A DNA stretch of 64,000 nt from Blasia pusilla (Eukaryota; Marchantiophyta; Marchantiopsida; Blasiales). A model generated the notes under the pieces. It made no database searches. It was not told the origin of the DNA and worked only from the letters and a program-made list of their open reading frames with translations. The position numbers were made by a program, and so were the translations under genes. Shown in pieces: positions 7,841 through 19,599 of the stretch. Every line of letters starts with the position of its first letter. The stretch's first letter is position 1. The stretch lies in contig CM114275.1 of the NCBI GenBank assembly GCA_050084515.1, positions 19,158,001 to 19,222,000 on the forward strand. Reading direction: 5' to 3'.

Positions 7841-9545
7841 CACGCACTCTACCATCCTCCCATACTCGCAAACATGTGTTACCTCCCACCGGAACCGTCT
7901 GGCTCGTTGTAGAATCCGATCCCGCTCTCTAGCATCCACTATGCTCGCGACGTTGCCAATACACAGGTACTCCAAGACCACTCCATCGTCGTGCATGTCT
8001 CGGCCACCTTTCGTCTCCTCCCCGGCCTCTCGATCTAAGGACTCTCCATCAAACCTCGCCATCAAAGTCTCAACAATCTAGCTCTCCATAGCCAACAAGC
8101 CTAAATAGGCTGATGCATGCCATCTTGGCACCAACTTTTCATCACTCTCACCATGCCAACGAGCTCCAGTCGCATCTCGTTGACTCGAGCATGGGTTACG
8201 GCTCCAACCATCTGCATCCTGGTTGAGCATCCCAGGTCTATGTACCACGTGGAAGTCATACTCTTGCAACAAAAGAGCCCACCTTGCAAGCTTCCCTATA
8301 AGCTTGTCGGACTCCATCAACCACTTAAGTGGCTGATGATCAGTAATGATGGAAAAGGGATTTTCGAATATATAACATCTGAAATCTGTGACAAGCCACA
8401 CTACAGCCAAGCACTCACCCTCATATGAGCTATACTTCGCTTTTGCAGCGTTGTTTGAGCGACTAGCATAAGCCACCATAAACTCTCTACCATCATCGTC
8501 ATGCTGGGTGAGCACGGCTCCAAGCCCCAACATGCTCCAATGGGTATGCAATTGGAAAGGACGCCCCCTGATCGGCTCCTCAATATGGGCGCGGACGTCA
8601 ATCTGTCCTTGAGCATCTGAAATCCTCTCTCTTGCTCATCCCTCCAGTGCCACTCCTCATCCACCTTGGTCATCAAGGTTAGTGGCTTTGCAATCGAATT
8701 GAAACCCTTGACGTATCGTCGATAGAAGTTCGCCAATCCCATGAATGCACGAACTCGACTCACATCTGTAGGGCGTGGAATGCATGAAATAGCCTCTAGT
8801 TTTTTCTGTTGCACACCAAGGCCCCCAGGGTATATTGTATGACCCAAGTACTCAATCTGGTCGTAGAAGAACTTGCATTTTCCTGGATGTAGCTTCAGCC
8901 CATGTAATTGCAATCGTTAAAATACCTCCTCTAGATGTCGCTCATGCTCCTCAACCGTGGCGCTAAAGACTACGATGTCATCAATATAACACCTAGCAAA
9001 ATCGAGACGTGCCAAGATCTTATCCATGACCCTCTGAAACTCATCCGGGGCATTTTTTAACCCGAATGGTGAGAACCGCCACTGGTATAAATAATCCTTC
9101 CCGTGAGGATCGATGCCCCAAAATTCCGTCTTCTGCAAGTCCTCCAATCTGATAGGCAGCTGATGGTATCCGGCTCGCGAATCCAATGAACTGAAGACCT
9201 TTGCATGCCCAATCGCATCAAAGATCTCCTTACGGGTGGGCATGGCATACCTATCGGACTTCGTATGCCGATTGATAGGTCGGTAATCTCCACACATCCG
9301 CCTATCCGTTCAATTGCCATGCACATCCTTCTTGGGGGGCATGACAGTGGCACATGCATACTCTCCATACGACATCTCCACTAGTCCTGCTCCAACCAAG
9401 TCCTAGCTCCTACTTTGAATTAGAGTCCTCTCCATGTCACTGTACCTATAGGGTTGTCAGAAGATTGGCGTGTCACTCGATAACTCAATGCGGATCCCTG
9501 GACCCTTTAGCATATATAAATCATGCATACTAAATGCAAAACAAC
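7841..9545 (-). pseudogene. pol: Reverse transcriptase and RNase H (copy B)
   Basis: The best-preserved RT/RNase H of the family. Minus-strand blocks: GPGIRIELSSDTP start near 9500, MCGDYRPINRHTKSDRY (9297 downward), LDSRAGYHQLPI, FSPFGLKNAP, and the catalytic CYIDDIVVF near 8990. The thumb GLANFYRRYVKGF follows near 8730. RNase H runs from about 8551 in a shifted frame: GLGAVLTQHDDDG, YASRSNNAAKAKYSSYEGECLAVVW, ITDHQPLKWL and LNQDADGWSRNPC. Catalytic Glu and two Asp are present, but the first Asp (TDW in A) is His. Stops near 9310 and 8916 and a frameshift near 8560 inactivate it. Confidence 0.92.
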
Positions 9546-9899
9546 TCCTATAACTCCTAGGGAACTGGTGTATGCGAAGCCGCTCTCTTCCTGTCAACTT
9601 ATGGCCCAAATCTGGCTCCCACGTCCCCATCATGACTACGGTAGGACTCTTTGGCGCGGGTGTCGGTGGTTGCTATGGTGCAATCCCGTCTTGGAAAATA
9701 GAACTCTCATCTCCACGTGCGGTACCCGGAACCACACTCGATGCTGTGGCTATCATCTCCAGGCATACCTGCAAAACATTCCAAGAACTCCAAGGGCGTC
9801 TCTCCCGATCATCCCTCATGTGTCGATCTCCTCGCGTCTCGCCCCGAACCACTACCTCAACCGCCTTGGTAGGCATGGGGCTTACCAACGCAACAGTTG
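9546..9899 (-). pseudogene. Spacer between methyltransferase and reverse transcriptase (copy B)
   Basis: On the minus strand this is the end of the frame 10050-9673 that starts in methyltransferase motif X, followed by disordered sequence up to the RT start. It is rich in Arg, Glu, Val and Ala (for example VEVVVRGE), with no recognisable fold. Comparable low-complexity spacers occur in C (about 21430-21637) and A (about 2640-2889). It probably acts as a flexible linker or processing site. Confidence 0.5.
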
Positions 9900-10908
9900 T
9901 GATCTGTCGCGTGCTCAAACGACGCTGCTCAGCTACTCCTAAGTTGAAAATCCATGTCAAGTAGTTCAAGTCCATTGCCCGACCCAAGACATGACGTCGT
10001 GATGCCTCTGATAGTGACGATACTGCCGTTACTTCTATGGAGAATCCCATCGCTCAGTCTCGCTCATCGGCGTGGGGCTCCACTAACCTCTGTACTTGGT
10101 CATCCCAAACCAAGCCAGGTCCAGCCTCCTTGAATGTATAGTAAGCGAGAAAACTCACCAATGTGGGAAAGGCTGTCGGTGGCCTACCAATCCTGTCGAC
10201 CACAGTCAACGGCGGTCGATCATCTAGCCTCACTGCCTGTGATCAACGGCCTCGATCCAATATAGAATTCACCAACAAATCGGAGGGGCGCTCCACTCTC
10301 GCATATGCCCTCCATAATACCTCGTGTGGTACCAAGTTGGGCCACCAAAGACGCGGGCGATGTGCTCGTGAATCCACATTCGTCGTATTCAAAAACACTT
10401 CCGGGCCGATCCATGAGCGTACCTGATGTGCACTCGTCACCATGCGGGACCTCGAATTTCCAAACATTGGCACATTCTCCAAAATATTTGCTGGAGAACG
10501 AGGCTGGTGCTCCTGTAAATGTCGCAAGATCTGCATCATCTCCCAAAATAACCAAGAACGAGTGTCAACTAATCCGCTACCTCGTCCAGCACTCGATTGG
10601 CCCTAACATGACCAACTAGCAATGACCAAGTCTATGGTCCCTACCCTCTCCAAGTCTTGCGCCCCCAACAATGAAATGTCCCTCGGTAGGGAACTCTGGT
10701 AACCCTGAATGGCGGACACAGACAACAAGTCGGGAAAATGGAGGCGTAACAGCGCCACATGGTGAAGTGAAGTGCGCCTTGCAACATCATCAATCTCCAC
10801 ATACAGGTACTGCTGCATGCACACTCCAACATGCAAAACAATAGTTAACCAATGTTGATCCCTCCAAAGAGATCCAACACCCAAATACTCACCTCTGGGA
10901 TGCACCAC
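9900..10908 (-). pseudogene. Cytosine-5 DNA methyltransferase domain (copy B)
   Basis: Minus strand. Motif I is VLDLFGGIN (about 10884-10855; partly frame-shifted in B). YVEIDD comes next, then motif IV with the catalytic Cys codon TGT intact near 10610, but followed directly by TAG where copy A has CAG. Motif VI is ILENVPMFGN (near 10482-10455). Motif VIII is HRPRLWWPNL (10362-10333). Motif X is EASRRHVLGRAMDLN (about 10005-9960). The segment 10539-10243 is continuously open through motifs VI and VIII. The Pro before the Cys is Ser in this copy. The domain would transfer a methyl group from AdoMet to cytosine. B is dead because of the TAG after Cys and other breaks. Confidence 0.87.
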
Positions 10909-11769
10909 ACAATCGGGGTGGTGTCCAAAGGGGTCATAGCAGCACTCCTGGCTACCTAGGGTTCCTCTGACCTGTCACACTCTAGAGCAAACGTCTCGCT
11001 CCACGTGGTTAGCACATGCTTAGTGGATAAGCATTGAAGCTCCTCAGTCAAGCCCCAAAGCAGCACCTCTCCTCCATGGATTGATGCGGCTCCCATGACA
11101 CACTTCCCCATAGAAATGTCAGGAACGAGAGTATCCTCTGCATGGACATGTCCCTCAATCAAATCACTAGGCCAAGTGATGGCACTCCTAAATACTGCTA
11201 AGGTCGCCATCTCTTCTGGCCGTTGCTCGATCACTGCATCTGTGAATCAAACAGGTAATGAGCTAAGGCGCCCATCACCTGATCGCCATCCTGGTCTGTA
11301 GGACGCTGAATCCTCCCACTAGTCCAGGGAAAACCCCATCGGGTATAACACTGCTCTACCAACCAAGACGTCGTAGGACTTTGCATTAGTCATTATCGCC
11401 TTGGCTCGCACCACAAACTCATCTGTAGGATGTCTCGGGTGAATCCTCACCACGACCTCATGTCGGGTGATATACTGTGTGGTACTCGCTCCATCCAAGG
11501 ATGTCTGTATCTAGAATGGACAACGCTCCACAATGGCTCTCGTCAAGCGCAATCCTCTGAATGACGCTTTTTCCAACCTTAGGGATTGCGCTCATGAATC
11601 CAACAAGACGCGCCGCGGACTAAAAGCTCTACCTCCAAGACTCACCAATTGGATGATCTTTCCTTGGTTATCCAGCAACACAACACCAGAAGAATCCATG
11701 GCACGCTCTATCGCGGGTCTAGCGGGCATCTCCGCCATCCTAGCAGCCACAGCCTACCATGAATCTGAC
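10909..11769 (-). pseudogene. pro: Retropepsin and linker (copy B)
   Basis: On the minus strand, 11234-10956 encodes the conserved linker with an ITWPSDLIEGHVHAEDT core. The protease active site near 11600-11560 reads VLLDS, then a TGA where other copies have Gly (GGA), then AQSLRLEKASF. The catalytic Asp is kept but the active-site Gly codon is a stop. Flanking segments match D1 (KASF-x-GL-x-LTRA). The region is clearly homologous but heavily mutated; there is no long open frame. Confidence 0.75.
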
Positions 11770-12985
11770 GTGGACGGCCCGAGTATCTGCTCCAAGGGCA
11801 GGTCCATCACCTCCTTTGCTATCACCTCTAAACATGATGCAAGAACTCCAACTCAACGCTCACATAGCACAGTGGCCAGCCAAAAAACCTCGGCGGGCGT
11901 ACCTCCCAATGTCATAACATTGGAAGGAGGAAATAAAGGAGCGCGGTACACAATAGTGCCCCCCCAACGTGCTTGACACATGCTTCTCCTGAGCATCAGA
12001 AATAGGAGTCGTCGCACTTGCTTCTCCCATCGCCCTTCGTGCCTCCACACCAACAACATCACCAACTCTCTAGGAACTCTGATTAGGACCCATCGATGGG
12101 GTCCTCATCGCCTCAGACAACGTGAAAGACTGAGGAAGCCTAGTCTGTTTCCTGGCTTCCCCTCACTGTGGATCCAACTCTGCGGCTACTCCACGCATCA
12201 CAATTGTGGCGGCCTCCATCTGGGCAACCCCGCACATGCAACCATGATCCTCCATATTTTTGGCTGCTCCATATGATGTCGATGCCACGGATCCGACATC
12301 GGGTAATCTCAATGCCATAGCGGCAATCTGCTCCTGTAGGTGATGTATCTGAGTAGCCACGCCCGACGTCTCCCTCGACGCGTCTAGGTGGTGGGACTCT
12401 ACCTCCTCCACGGGCACCTCCACCATCATGTCGGGCAACTCCAGCTCCTCTTCCCCAATGGGACCACCTGGTGCACGATCTCTAGGCCCTCTCGGACCAA
12501 CTACTTGCTCTGGTGCCCTCTCTCGCCCTCGGTCCGGATGTAACTCAGGATGTAAACTGAAACACTTGGCGGGTTTATGACCATACCTCTGACAATAGTC
12601 ATATTGATAACCTCTTGGTGCAGCACCATCTCCTCCTCCATGGTGAGGCACACGTCCATGACCCTAACGAGTGCAATCAGGTTGATGATGGGCTCCACCA
12701 CATGACCAACAAGTAATCGTAGGCGGCTGCTGCTGAGCCACATATGAAGGCGCAGGTCTCTATGGCATGGCCTCCCGATATCCTCCCTGAGGTCGTGGTG
12801 CCACATTCGACCTATCTCGGAGTCCACGTTGCTGCACAAGTGGTGTAGAAAATCGTTATTGCTCTCACCCAAAACCCATGGTGGCTATGTCTCCTCCGCC
12901 ATGTTGCACTCAATGTTCCTGGCAATTCTAAAAACATCTCTCAACGTAGGGGAGGTGTTCATAAGAATCACCCAAGTATGGCCTG
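11770..12985 (-). pseudogene. gag: Gag (copy B), zinc-knuckle and C-terminal part
   Basis: The minus-strand frame 12651-12163 encodes YDYCQRYGHKPAKCFSLHPE, a zinc knuckle whose first Cys is Tyr and which otherwise keeps C...H...C. Then come an Arg/Pro-rich stretch, a Val/Glu-rich acidic segment (VEVPVEEVESH), an IHHLQEQIAAMALRL helix, and CGVAQMEAATIVMRG, equivalent to CSAAQVEA in A. Upstream, 12985-12700 carries the Gag segment DVFRIARNIE and following capsid sequence in broken frames. The 5' half of Gag is missing at this point because the sequence joins copy B' at about 12985. Confidence 0.78.
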
Positions 12986-14815
12986 AGTATCCGCTCCAAG
13001 GGCAGGTCCATCACCTCTTGTGAAATCACCTTTGAACATGATGCAGGAACTCCAATTCCACGCTCACATAGCGTAGCGGCCAACCAAAACACCTCGGCGG
13101 GCATAGCTCCCAATGTCATAACATCAGAAAAAATAATTGAGCACAGTACACCATCATGGCCGCCCCCAACATTTTTTTCGACACATGCTTCTCCTGAGCA
13201 TCAGCAATAGGAATCATCGCACTCATTTCTCCCATTGCCCTCCATGCCTGCACACCAATAACATCACCTACTCTTCGGGAACTCTGATCAGGACCCATCA
13301 ATGGGTCCTCATTGCCTCTGATAATGTGAAAGAATAAGGAAGCCTAGTCTATTTCCTGGCTTCCCCTCGCTGTGGATCCTCTGCGGCTGCTCCAGGCGTC
13401 ACAACTGCAACCGCCTCCATTTGGGCAACCCCGCACATCCAACCAAAATCCTCCATATCTCTGGCTGATCCATATGATGTCAATGCCACGGATTCAGCAT
13501 CGGGTAATCACAATGCCATAGCAGCAATATGCTCTTGTAGCTGCTGTATCTGATCAGCCATCCCAGCCTCACGCTCAACGTCTCCCTCGACGCGTCTAGG
13601 TGTTGGGACTCTACCTCCTCCACGGGTAACTCCACCATCCTGTTGGGCAACTCCAACGCCTCGTCCCCCAACGAGACCACCTAGTGCACAACCTCTAGGC
13701 CCACCCGCTACTCGCTCTGGTGCCCTCTCTGGCCCTCGGTCCGGCCATGCCTCAATCTCTTGGTCATATCTATGAAAGAACTCATGGTAATTGTCCATGG
13801 GCGCCTCCGCTAAATGCTAGAACATATCGTTCCATGTTGTAAACGGGTTGAACTCTCTAGAGTTCCTAGCCCGCTGTGAATCACACCAACTCCTAAACTC
13901 TGCAATGAAGTCATGTAGCTCTATAGTGCCTACAACACCCAAAAACCTACGCGGTCCTCTACCCCAGTCGTCCATCTCGTACGCCCAACTGGTAGGACCA
14001 CTCAATGTGTATGGTGGATCACTAACACACTCCTCTATATGCTCCCCCTCGTCTGAAGATGACACAGAAGAAGATTGAGGTGGTCTCTCATGTGGAGACC
14101 CTCGAAACCTCGCACCACTCCATATAAACCCTCCATAGCTACTCTCAGGTCCACTACCTCGCCTCTCAAAATCCCGAAAGGACGCTGTGATGGCCCTCAT
14201 GCCCCTCTCTCATGATCACTCTCAATCTTGCAAGAAATCCCTCAATCACTAAAACTAAACATGCGGCACTCAATCTACACTCTCTCACTGAGACGTGTGC
14301 TGTGCGGTAATGAGGGGCGGTCTAGCAAATCAGCTGATCTATCATCTCACCGATAAATCATCCTCAACTCTGGGCATCCCACACACGTCTATGTCCACTA
14401 AACCCATACATCATCGATGCTCTCAACATCAGTATGAAACCCAATATCCCAAATAACTTTCCAATACCAGGAAATCCCTCACACGTGTAGGGTAAGAGAC
14501 CAAAATGGATAACATGACAATAATATCGATGTCGCTCCTCGGCAACTGCAAATCTCGATCCTAACTCGATTGTGAAGAAAACTCCTCCAATCAGTAAGTC
14601 GTACTTCTCTCGTACTAACGCTGCTCAAACCTCCTCGATGTGTGGTGCAGGTCTAGCGGTCCGGTGGGACACTCGCGGAAGGAGCGACTCCACGATCGAG
14701 ACGGTACGATGTGGGCATGAGCAGCACGACTTGATTCTCCTGAGCCTATCCTCCACTACTCGCGAAGGCGCTCTACTAGATCTCACCGATCTATCCTAAA
14801 AGACGTGACAGAGGT
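12986..14815 (-). mobile_element. Truncated extra copy B': leader, Gag and protease start, fused to copy B
   Basis: On the minus strand a second Gag starts near 14200 (GTIELHDFIAEFRSWC capsid segment, 14200-13817) and continues as YHEFFHRYDQEIEAWP at 13798. It then jumps by an internal deletion to DRGPERAPERV, the segment after the zinc knuckle. It runs through the acidic segment and the pre-protease EVFWLAATLCERG block (13119-12928). Near 12985 it switches to mid-Gag of copy B (LMNTSP, DVFRI). Upstream of Gag, 14200-14815 is a leader of about 600 bp without a reading frame. The leader border CTGTCACGTCT at 14815 matches the leader start after the LTR at 5921 and the fragment at 48325-48405. 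Confidence 0.8.
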
Positions 14816-16190
14816 CCTCATAATATGGAAGGCCATTGAACAAGGCCCAATCCTTCTTCCACTCATCTTCTCCCACTTTTCTTGCAAAATTGCCAATTGC
14901 ACGCTCCCGCATGCCACTTGAGCCGTGACTTCTTGAACTCTGCATTGGGAATTTATGGGTTAATGGCGCTATCCAATTGTGCCTTTAATTGATCTTCGCT
15001 GATGAAAAGTAGATCGTCTTCTTGTTCACCTTCGCGCACGTCGGTGGTCTCCATGTATCGTGGGGTTCTTCTCCTCTTCCATCATCCTCTATGTCGAGAG
15101 CACTATGGTCTTCATGAAGCACAAACTCCATCTTGCCTTTTATCAAAATCCTAAACTAAAAGGTTGTTACAAAAATATTTCAATAATAGTGACGCGATGA
15201 CACACAATACATCCGTGATCATTTACAAATAATGAGAGTCAGACATTCACCTTCTTCAATTAAGTCTTCCATTTCTCATGAAAAATATACAATCCACAAA
15301 CGGATTTACAATCACACTATTGTGGTTACAAATCCCATCATCATACACTTAACAAGCATATGTTATTGGTCCTAATCTTGACTCTACATCCTCTACACCT
15401 AATATTTTCGCATTTGTTCTGATATGAGCAATACGATACTCTATGCTTTTGGGATCAGAGGGGTTTCGAGGTAATTCTCACTTTCGAATCCTTTCCAAAT
15501 AAGTCCATTTCACATTCGCGTGGGCATCCCGACAGCGAGGTTGTATGTCACATAGTTCAAATTTTTCACAATCATTCCTAGGGCATAGATTTTTATGGCT
15601 ATGCTTAAAGGAAGATTATTAGGCCCTGCTATCAACTCCAGTACTATGTGCCCAACATGATTTTTTGTTCATGCGGCCACCATCTCCAAGGGGAAACTAA
15701 GCACTCGTCATCCCACAAAGCATTTCTCCAACTCCAATGTATGGCTATGAGTTTAGGGTTCCTAGCATGAAGGTCGGTATGAAGAACTCTTTGCTTGTGG
15801 ATAGTCTTCATAGTACCAAGAAGGGCAACCACAAGTTAAAGGACATTTGATGCCATTGTGAGACATTTGATCTTCTGCAACTCTCCTAAACTTGCCTCGC
15901 TATTCTTCAAGGTATGGCATGCTTGCAACCAATTTTGAATGTGCCCACCATTCCAATATAAAAGGATGGCACGCGGTGGATCCTTGATCAACCTTCCTAC
16001 TACGGAAATAATCCCTCGATGTAAAATAGTTGCAAACATCTCCTTATACATCATTGATTTTTCTTGAAAATGACCAAGATCCTTCCTTAAACACCTTCAG
16101 GAAATAGTAAATATCTTCACTAAAGCTAAGGTTTATTTTACAACGGTTACGGTTCCGTGTTAACCCGATCCCAAAATATCCTCAGGATCA
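14816..16190. other. Relic DNA between copies B' and C; possible kinase-like pseudogene on the minus strand
   Basis: No intact gene. On the minus strand, 16054-15836 and 15832-15644 together give two open stretches separated by one stop, including PPRAILLYWNGGHIQNWLQ, LVVALLGTMKTIH and VLHTDLHARNPKL. The HTDLHARN string resembles the HxDLHxxN catalytic loop of protein-kinase-like folds, but the expected DFG/DWG and glycine loops are not visible, so this is a weak call. The rest (14816-15600) is AT-rich with short frames only. Confidence 0.3.
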
Positions 16191-16193
16191 TAT

Positions 16194-17760
16194 GTCATGA
16201 CCATACGGATTATGTCGTAGAGTATAGTGCTGGTAGAGGCCATTCCTTATGTAGGACCGTAGTGGCTTGGTAGAGATGCGGTTCCATACATAGGGTTGGG
16301 GGTTACTCACTTGGGGGTGACTTTCCCAGTAGGGCCCATTCTTAGGTTGGAGGATATAAGGTGGCTTGCCCTCAAAGAACAGTCAGTTCTTTGAGTTGAG
16401 CCTGTTGCGTTGGGAGTTAGCCTTGGTAGTGAGTAGAGCTCTTGGCTATGGTGTTTCCCGCAAGCTTCGACCTAGATTCTCCCATCGTGGAGTGGGTTTG
16501 GCTCGATTGTATGTGATTGTAAACGTGTTTTATGACAATAGGTCTTTCACGAATTTCACTCAAAGAACTGGAGTAGATCGATGGTAGCTTCGATTGTAGA
16601 TCAGTAGGATCTGGTTAGGGCTGATTGTGTACTCAGCCGTGGATGTTTGCGGCTTGTTGCCTATGTTGGAGGTGTGAATCAGGTGCGTGGTTGGTTGGGA
16701 AAGAAGCGCCTTGTTGAGAGCTTTCCAACGCGCTGTAGATCGCCGGATTTCGTCAAGGGAGTTGGAAGTTATCAAGCATTGAAGATTCTGGTTCGTGTTC
16801 GACAGTTTTCTCATGTGGAGAGCTTGGAGTGCAGAAGCTCTGTTGAAGTTCATCCAGATCGGGTGAGAGGCTTTGAGGCAACTCGGGGCGAGTGGGCGTG
16901 AGAGGCGGAGTAAGGAGCAAGGAGCAAGGAGCAAGCAAGCTTGCTTGCTTGCTTGGGCGTGAGGCAATTTTTGCAGGATTTGGGATTTGAGGTTTGCATA
17001 ACTGGTCACCCATCTTTGGGCTATTCTGCCTGGAGGACGCTTAACTGCCGAGTTCTTAACTATGCCAGTGTCCAGATTGTTGTAGCTCATTTGGTGCTGT
17101 TCGGAGATGTGTTAGGCGCTTTATGCATCTCAGGTTTTTGGTTGATGTACCTCTAGCGCATAGTACGGTGTAGCCTCTCCATGCAGGTGATATTTTCAGG
17201 TGCTGCGCGTTCGACTAGCACGTCATCGACCCGCGGCGGAGTAGCTATTGCGTTAGAATTGTGTGGTGGGTTTTGTGGATTCAGAGGGCACCACGTTTGG
17301 TGGATTGTGTTACCTTCATTTCCATTTGCGATTGGAGGGTTGTCGTTGGATTTCCTGTGTTTGGATCCCCTCCATCGTGCTTCTTGCTTGCGAGCCCATT
17401 GTTAGGGTTGACGCTGATTTCCAGAGTAGTGTTACTCCTATGTGCTACCGGTAGTGAGGCTGGAGGGATGACGAGTAGATTGTGGGAGACTTCTTGTGGT
17501 GATGACAAGTTAGGTTGCCTATACCCATAGCTAGTAGAGCTAGAATAGTATAGCGACATCGACGTCACTTGGTAATTTGGTGGTGGTGCGGCATCGGCGT
17601 TGGTCATCACGGAGCTGTCGGGTGGTCTGGTTGGGGACCGTGGTGCGGACAGTGGTGGTTTCACACGGAGTGGATTTAGGTATCGGCTACCTTTTCCACT
17701 TCCGACGGTTGATGAAGAGGAGGGCGAGGTGTTCCAAACACCGAGTCTTCTACGTTGTTA
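16194..17760 (+). other. Possible LTR and 5' leader upstream of copy C (unproven)
   Basis: At 16194 the sequence TGTCATGACC looks like the start of a plant LTR, and a TATA-like GGATATAAGG lies near 16350. The following 1.2 kb lacks a convincing gene and leads into the Gag of copy C. However, no second copy of this sequence appears after copy C, whose 3' end instead resembles the 136-bp LTR. It may belong to another element or be a solo LTR. Short frames at 16647-16901 and 17263-17530 show no known domain. Confidence 0.25.
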
Positions 17761-17785
17761 TCGAGTGTTGCGGCTCCATTGATTT

Positions 17786-18900
17786 GGGACATGGGCGGCG
17801 GATATGGGGCCATGAAGGGCCCACGGCGATACTCGGGTGCGATGGGTACCATTGAGTTGGAGGACTTCATGCAGGAGTTTGATACGTGGTGTGATATGTA
17901 GATGTTTGAACGCATGCGTTGTTTACACCCTTCTTGGCTTGGAAGGGGTTGTTTCAAAGACACTTGGAAGGACCACCCATGGATGATAACCATGAGTTTA
18001 GAAAGGACCATGTTCTTGAGATTGAGGCATGGAGACAATATTGGTCTCCAGGCTATGTGTCTATCACCCATGGTGGTATTGGTAGTAGTGCTCCTACTAT
18101 GCCCGGCCCGGCCCGAGCCGAGTGGTGCAGTGCACGAGCCGGAGTGGGGGTACCGGTGGAGGTACTAGTGGGGGTACTAGTGGAGGTACTAGTGCCCCAC
18201 CATCGTTTAGCCGGTTGCGAGTTCTTCAAGAGGTTGAAGAAGAACTATCAAGGAGTGAAGACGGAGAAGTTGAGGAATCTTCAGGACTTTGAGCGAAAGA
18301 CGGTGAGAGTCTTTGTGAGGCATACAGCGTATCGACGGCTTGATTTCATTACCAGGGGTGTGATTGAGGATCGGCAGTCAATTTTGGTATGGGATCTTGG
18401 GCGAGAGATTTGCGCCGTAGGGTGCGTGATGCTACTCTTATGAGTGATGATTCACCCACATTGACCCATGTGTTTGCTCTATCGAGAAGATTGAGCTTAA
18501 CATGGTGAAGGAAGAGTGGTGACATCCGCATTCAGAGGGATACAACTACTACTTTCGTGTTCAGCCGCCCACCTCGAGTCTCGTAGTAGTGGTGGTGGTA
18601 GTAGTAGTGGGGAGTCGTGGGGGTACACGCGACCTCAGTCAAGTCCTAGAGGACATTTGTGCAGAGACCATTGCCTTCATTTGCTGCCCCGCAGCAGGGC
18701 GATCATGTTGGACATGTGGAGGTGATCATGTTAGGAAGTTTTGTCCCCAAGAGGATGGGAGCGGACTTTGGAGGATGGGCCTCGTCGGCCCCAACTCGGT
18801 GTGATCATTGCGGGAGACTAGGTCATCCTCGAGAGCGTTGCTTTGATCTTCATCCGAGTTGAGATCGGGCCGTGGCGTGGTGGAGTAGCTCAGAGAGGCC
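17786..18900 (+). pseudogene. gag: Gag with two zinc knuckles (copy C)
   Basis: Capsid segment KGPRRYSGAMGTIELEDFMQEFDTWC at about 17811-17895, then TAG. It continues in other frames (HPWMITM, EIEAWRQYW). Zinc knuckle 1 is CWTCGGDHVRKFC at 18706-18744 and knuckle 2 is CDHCGRLGHPRERC at 18800-18841. Both keep all four ligands, and knuckle 1 has the same shortened C-x2-C-x3-H-x4-C spacing as in A and D2. A Gly/Arg repeat (GRGGRGG type, 18895-18935) follows. The product would coat element RNA. Frameshifts between 17900 and 18600 break it. Confidence 0.82.
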
Positions 18901-19599
18901 GAGGTGGTAGAGGTGGTAGGGGTGGTAGAGGTGGACCGGTGGTCGGAGAGCCTACGGTGGCTACCCCTACCACTACGACACTGATCGACTATGGTGCCAG
19001 GATTGAGCTTGATTGGAGCGAGAGTTGGCTACTATGGGTGGTATCCAAAGATAGATTAGGTTCGGGAGTAGGGGCTTCCACCTCTTATGGAGGGATGATC
19101 TCTCTTATATGGCGAGTGCAAAGACAAAGTTGAGGCATCAGTGCGATTCTGAGAGGAGCCACTCGGCGTCGAGCCACGTGGTGCTCTTGTGGAGTTGGAC
19201 CCCTGAGGGGTGAGGGCGGGAGGCGAGGCTAGGCTTCCCAGTCATTCTTGTTGTCTGAGGTGCTTAGGACTCCATCCATGGTTCCTCACGCAGCCTATTG
19301 AGCCGATAGTGGGGATCGAGGCATCTACATCGCGTGTAGTAGACACGGATGCAAAGATCGATGCTTGATTGCGATGGCAACCAGTGTTAGGATCCCCATT
19401 GTTTTCGCCACGGAGGCGATGGCTTTAGGAGTTGACTTAGCTCCTGTATTTCAGCTTCATGACCACATTGTGTGAACGTGGGGGTATTCTCGCTACACGT
19501 GTTGAGGTGGATGAGGATGTTGCGGTGGAGCGACCCTCTATGTCGGGAGTAGCATTGAGTACCAATGCTACTTGGCGAAAAGGCGGCGAAGATGGATGC

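Larger units (their letters stand above)
6515..12985 (-). mobile_element. Ty3/gypsy copy B with DNA methyltransferase and PHD finger (minus strand)
   Basis: Read on the minus strand: Gag (to about 11770), protease, linker, methyltransferase (about 10908-9900), RT and RNase H (about 9545-7841), integrase, SH3-like tail, PHD (ending 6559). It is the most complete copy of the B/D1 subfamily and runs tail-to-tail with A. It has several frameshifts and stops but keeps RT YIDD and long open stretches, for example 7580-6876 and 9297-8917. No LTR of its own follows the PHD end: about 45 bases after the stop the sequence meets the LTR at 6514. At the 5' side, near 12985, it joins directly to a second truncated copy (B'). 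Confidence 0.92.

Noticed and set aside
16194-16560. 5' LTR of copy C
   Set aside because: The start and TATA-like box are suggestive, but no matching sequence follows copy C at 24731-25009. Kept only as a weak candidate.
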